NCBI RefSeq assembly: GCF_027887165.1
Contig: NC_077235.1
Location: 4,429,818-4,493,817, forward strand
DNA: 64,000 bases
Direction: 5' to 3'
Source of the DNA: Monodelphis domestica
Lineage: Eukaryota; Chordata; Mammalia; Didelphimorphia; Didelphidae
The translations under genes were made by a program, and so were the position numbers. The notes under the pieces are model-generated. The model was given only the letters and a program-made list of their open reading frames with translations, was not told where the DNA came from and searched no databases. Below, piece by piece: positions 59,327 through 64,000 of this stretch (position 1 is the first letter of the stretch; every line of letters begins with the position of its first letter).

Positions 59327-60830
59327 AGAAGGTAGCAATTAAGCATAAAGTCATTTCATGGAGTTACAAATGATTTTCAAATACTTTGTTAGGAAATGAT
59401 TTCTGAACTAAAATGTACCAAAGTCTGAAACAAAGGAAGCCATATCAGAGATGTGCCTGAAGAAATCTGCAAACTTGGGGAGACAGAAAAAAGAATGGGT
59501 GGTACAAAGATATCAGGAACCAGAGGCAGAATGAAAGGGGGTTGAAAAGAGACAGGAAAGATGGGTGAAGCAATCATTAGATTATATAGGAAGAGAGAAA
59601 GGAAAGGAAGAGGGGTGGAAGTGCCTAGAGGAGGCAAAAGCTAAAGCTAGAAGGAACCCAAGAGGACAGGAGGAGAGAGAAGTTGGAGGAAGTAAGGAGG
59701 AAGTAAGAAGAGAGGTAGAGGGTACAAAGGAGCAAAGTCTCAGTTTGCAGCCCTGGAGTAGGCATGTTGAGTTTCTTCCCTGTCATGGGTATAACACCAC
59801 TCCTGTGATTTGTGCAGGGAAGGGAGACACATCACCTGACATACTATTAAGCCTGAAATGCTTGATAGAGGCTGATGGAAGAGACCTCAGATGCTGGCGT
59901 TCAAGAGAGAGCCAGGGAACCCAATGTTCAATTTCCCAGGAAGTGTAGATAGATGGTGAAGTCAGCAAGCTTAGAGGGTGGCAGATAAGAGGATTTTCCT
60001 GGTGAGATCATTTGCTGTTCTGTTGGTTGGCCAGCTGAGATTTTTCTTTGCTATACAGAACAGCTCATCTTCTTTAGGGTATCTTTCCTTGACTCTAATC
60101 TGTATTGCTTCTGGTTTCTGTTTACTGCTTGCATGTTATCCAAAATCATTGTTTGGCTACATATTTGGAGGGAGGAAGGAAGGTTATGGATTACCTCCCC
60201 TTCAGAGTGACCAGGGAAAGGGCCACTGGTGCTGACCCCGAAGACAATCCTAACTCTGGCTGGCCAGTATTGACTATGCAGCAGATCCAATTCTGGTCCT
60301 GTACTCTCTGTGCAGACAGGGTTAAAGGAGAGGAAGCCCATTTGGCTGTAGATCTCCGAGATGCTGCCTGCTCTGCTACTTCCAGGTTCCAGGTGGTTCA
60401 TCAAAAGAAGAAACTATCATCTCCCTTTGGAGACATGGAATGCGACTTCCAGATCAGGTCAGAAATCTATTTATTTGTGGCAAAAGAAGGCCTGTTGAAA
60501 TTCCAGGTAAGTATGGTGGCAGTCTAGATGCAGGACGCTTCCTCTCCTCAGCGCCCACTGATTTAGACTACCTGAAAAGACCCAAAAAAACCAAATTCAT
60601 AAGAACAAAGGGATTCTACAGTAGGGCACAGCATTGAAGGTATGTGAGATTTGGACATTTCCATACTATGAGGGGGTGAAAAAGCTCCTACGCAAACGTG
60701 AGCTGATCTACCCTCCCCCACCCCACCTACGGAACCAGAGTCAGAGCCAGCATGCACCAGAATCAGCGAGTGAGTGAGGGGCACCTCAAAAGTAAGGGGC
60801 ACCTCTAGGTCTTGGGAGCTGACTAAGACC
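59327..60830. other. Low-copy sequence, no gene recognised
   Basis: A moderately purine-rich part (59,520-59,740) is followed by ordinary sequence. A segment at 60,386-60,506 has splice-like edges on the + strand and a short open frame (ending EGLLKFQ before gtaagt), but I recognise no family. It could be an exon or chance. Confidence 0.4.
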
Positions 60831-63800
60831 ACAAGAAGGGAACAAAAAGGGAGGGACCAGAAAGGGAAGCATATTAATGGAGGGGATTAGGGGGATTGAC
60901 TAAAAGTAAACCACTGGTTTAAAAGGATATAGCAAAAGAAGAAAGGACAGAACTAGGAGAGGATATCAAAATGCTAGCAAATTCACAAGTGACAATCATA
61001 ACTTTGAACGTGAATGGGATGAACTCACCCATAAAACGTAAATGAATAGGAGAGTGGATTAGAATCTAAAATCCTACCATATGTTGTCTACAAGAAACAC
61101 ACCTGAAGGGGGTAGATACTCACAAGGTCAGAATTAAAGGTTGGAGCAAGACCTATAGGGCCTCAATTGATAGAAAGAAGGCAGGAGTTGCAATCATGAT
61201 ATCTGGCAAAGCTAAAGTAAAAATAGATCTGATTAAAAGGGATAAGGAAGGTAAATACATCCTGATAAAAGGGAGTATAGACAATGAGGGAATATCACTA
61301 ATCAACATGTATGCATCCAAATTTCTAAAGGAGAAACTAGTAGAATTGAAGGAGGAAATAGATAGTAAAACTATACTAGTGGGAGACCTGAACCTATCAC
61401 TATCAAATTTAGATAAATCAGAAAAAAAAATGATAAAAAGGTAAAAGATGTGAATGAAATCTTAGAAAAATTAGAATTAATAGATATATGGAGAAAAATA
61501 AGTAGGGAAAAAAATGAATACACCTTCTTTTCAGCAGCACATGGTACATTCACAAAGATTGACCATGTACTAGCTCATAAAAACATGGCAAACTAATGCA
61601 GAAAAGCAGAAATAATAAATGCAACCATTTCATATCATAATGAAATGAAAATAATGATCAGTAAGGGTACTGAAGAGCAAAATCAAAAATTAATTGGAAA
61701 TTAAATAATATGATTCTCCAAAATCGGTTAGAGAACAAATCATAAAAACAATTAATAATTTCACTGAATAAAATGACAATGATGAGACATCCTTTCAAAC
61801 TCGACAGGATGCAGCCAAAGGAGTACTCAGGGGAAAATTTATATCCTTGAGTTCATATATTAAAAAATTAGGGAGAACAGAGGTCAAGGAATTGAACATG
61901 CAAATCAAAAAACTTGAAAGTGAACAAATTAAAAACACCCAGAAGAAAACCAAATAATTAGAAATCCTAAAAACGAAGGGAGAAATTAATAAAATCTAAA
62001 ATGATAGAACTATTGAACTAATAAATACAACTAGAAGCTGGTATTTTGAAAAAACAAACAAAATAGACAAAGTACTGGTCAATCTAATAAAAAAAGGAAA
62101 GAAGAAAACCAAATTAACAGTATCATAGATGAAAAGGGAGAACTCACCTCCAATGAAGAGGAAATTAAGGCAATCATTAAAAACGATTTTCCCAATTATA
62201 TGGCAATAAATATGCCAATCTAGGTGATATGGATGAATATTTACAAAAATATAAATTGCCTAGACTAACAGAAGAAGAAATAGAATTCTTAAATAATCCC
62301 ATTTCAGAAAAAGAAATCCAACAGGCCATTAATGAACTCCCTAAGGAAAAATCCCCAGGGCCTGATGGAGTCACAAGTGAATTATATCAAACATTAAGAG
62401 AACAGCTAATCCCAATACTATACAAACTATTCGACATAATAAGCAAAGAGGGAGTAACAAATTCCTTTTATGACACAAACATGGTACTGATTCCAAAGCC
62501 AGGTAAGTAAAAAATAGAGAAAGAAAACTACAGATTATTTCCTTAATGAATATAGATGCAAAAATCTTAAATAGGATACTAGCAAAAAGACTCCAGCAAG
62601 TGATCAGGAGGGTCATTCACTATGACCAAGTAGGATTTATACCAGGAATACAGGGCTGGTTCAATATTAGGAAAACCATCCACAGAATTGAACATATCAA
62701 CAAGCGAACCAGAAAAATCACATGATTATCTCAACAGACACAGAAAAAGCCTTTGACAAACTACAACACTCATTCCTATTGAAAACATTAGAAAGTATAG
62801 GAATAGAAGGTCCTTTCCTAAAAATAATAAACAGTATCTATCTAAAACCATCAGCAAACATCATACAAAAATTCAGTATTTGATAAAACTGCTGAGAAAT
62901 TTGGAAGACAGTGTGGGAGAGATTAGGTTTGGATCAACACCTCACACCCTACACCAAGATAAACTCAGAATGGGTGAATGACTTGAACAAAAAGAAGGAA
63001 ACTATAAGTAAATTAGGTGAACACAGAATAGTATACATGTCAGGCCTTTGGGAAGGGAAAGATTTTAAAACCAAGCAAAATTCAGAAAGAGTCACAAAAT
63101 GTAAAATCAATAATTTTGATTACATCAAATTAAAAAGGTTTTGTACAAACAAAACCAATGTAACCAAAATTAGAAGGGAAGCAACAAATTGGGAAACAAT
63201 CTTCATAACAAAAACCTCTGACAAAGGTCGAATTACACAAATTTATAAAGAGCTAAATCAATTGTACTAAAAAATCAAGCCATTCTCCAATTGAGAATGG
63301 CTTAGGACATGAATAGGCAATTTTCAGTCAAAGAAATCAAAACCATTAATAAGCACATGAAAAAGTGTTCTAAATCTTTTATAATCAAAGAAATGCAAAT
63401 CAAAACAACTCTGAGGTATCACCTCACAGCCTAGCAGATTGGATAACATGACATCAAAGGAAAGTAATGAATGCTGGAGGGGATGTGGCAAAGTTGGGAC
63501 ATTAATTCATTGCTGGTGGAGTTATGAATTGATCCAACCATTCTGGAGGGCAATTGGAATTATTCCCAAAAGGCACTAAAAGACTGTCTGCCCTTGGATC
63601 AAGCCATAGCACTACTGGGTTTGTACCCCAAGGAGATAATAAGGAAAAAGACTCATACAAAAATATTCATAGCTGCACTCTTTGTGGTGGCCAAAAATTA
63701 GAAAGTGAGGGGATTCCCTTCAATTAGGGAATGGCTGAACAAATTGTGGTGTATGTTGGTGTTGGAATACTCTTATGCTCAAAGGAATAATAAAGTGGAG

Positions 63801-64000
63801 GAATTTCATGGACATGGAAACAACCTCTAGGAAGTGATGCAGAGTGAAAGGAGCAGAACCAGGAGAACATTGTACCCAGAGACCAATACACTGTGGTACA
63901 ATCGAATGTAGTAGACTTCTCCATTAGTGGCAATGCAGTGATCCTGAACAACTTGGAGGGATCTATGGGAAAGAACACGATCCATAGTCAGAGGAAAATC
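60831..64000 (+). pseudogene. L1 LINE ORF2 to 3' UTR, internally deleted, runs off the window
   Basis: ORF2 begins near 60,971 with the endonuclease N-terminus (LNVNGM), QETHL at 61,091-61,105 and a GDLNLS box near 61,382. The reverse transcriptase begins near 62,229, with SPGPDG at 62,352-62,369. At about 62,880 the text jumps from the early reverse transcriptase to the C-terminal region, so the FADD catalytic segment is gone. Stops (for example at 61,442) and frameshifts are also present. The C-terminal part is open from 62,911 to 63,270, and the 3' UTR continues past 64,000. Inactive, though less decayed than the copies at 38-43 kb. Confidence 0.88.

Noticed and set aside
61196..63270. Three open frames that could be called host genes.
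   Set aside because: They are endonuclease, reverse-transcriptase and C-terminal pieces of one defective L1 ORF2.

Overview
This is a vertebrate nuclear genomic window, almost certainly from a marsupial. The evidence is the set of interspersed repeats: tRNA-derived CORE-type SINEs of the marsupial SINE1/WSINE1 and MAR1 types, CORE-SINE/MIR fragments, many L2 3' ends, and several decayed L1 copies with marsupial-type ORF1, ORF2 and 3' ends. No operons, prokaryotic RNA genes or CRISPR arrays are visible. I cannot decide between opossum and an Australian marsupial. Family names are from recall and were not checked against a repeat library.

Layout. (1) 1-22,930 is one satellite-like array with an extreme strand bias: the + strand is almost all C and T. 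Diverged monomers of about 1.6-1.9 kb form a four-monomer higher-order repeat of 7,272 bp. One copy carries a fifth monomer, and the monomers at the right edge are degenerate. The many Ser/Leu/Pro/Phe-rich open frames here exist only because purine-containing stop codons are rare. (2) 22,931-37,460 is a repeat-on-repeat region: about ten same-oriented L2 3'-end units, two blocks of a roughly 230-bp satellite joined to those units by a duplicated junction, a 256-bp fold-back element, a 19-bp CpG-rich minisatellite and several SINEs. (3) 37,460-47,150 holds two old L1 copies with nested SINEs, a GT/AT/AC palindrome, CORE-SINE fragments and a CR1/L3-like fragment. (4) 47,480-48,560 is a GC- and CpG-rich block that could be a promoter, with degenerate tandem repeats to its right. 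(5) 49,690-51,200 contains the only convincing protein-coding unit: an uninterrupted, intronless 427-codon reading frame on the minus strand for V-ATPase subunit C, closest to the long form of ATP6V1C2. It has a poly(A) signal and a short A tract, as expected of a retrocopy. (6) 52,150-55,093 is a 5' L1 piece with a broken ORF1, followed by an L2 3' end carrying a young SINE with target-site duplications. (7) 55,130-57,165 is a second strand-asymmetric block, purine-rich on the + strand. (8) 57,170-64,000 holds low-copy sequence, an L1 3' end, and a large L1 ORF2-to-3' copy that lost the centre of its reverse transcriptase and runs off the window.

The most notable items are the polypyrimidine higher-order satellite and the intact ATP6V1C2-like retrogene. 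The window is otherwise gene-poor and I see no multi-gene pathway. Apart from the retrogene, the longer open frames are low-complexity or transposon-derived.
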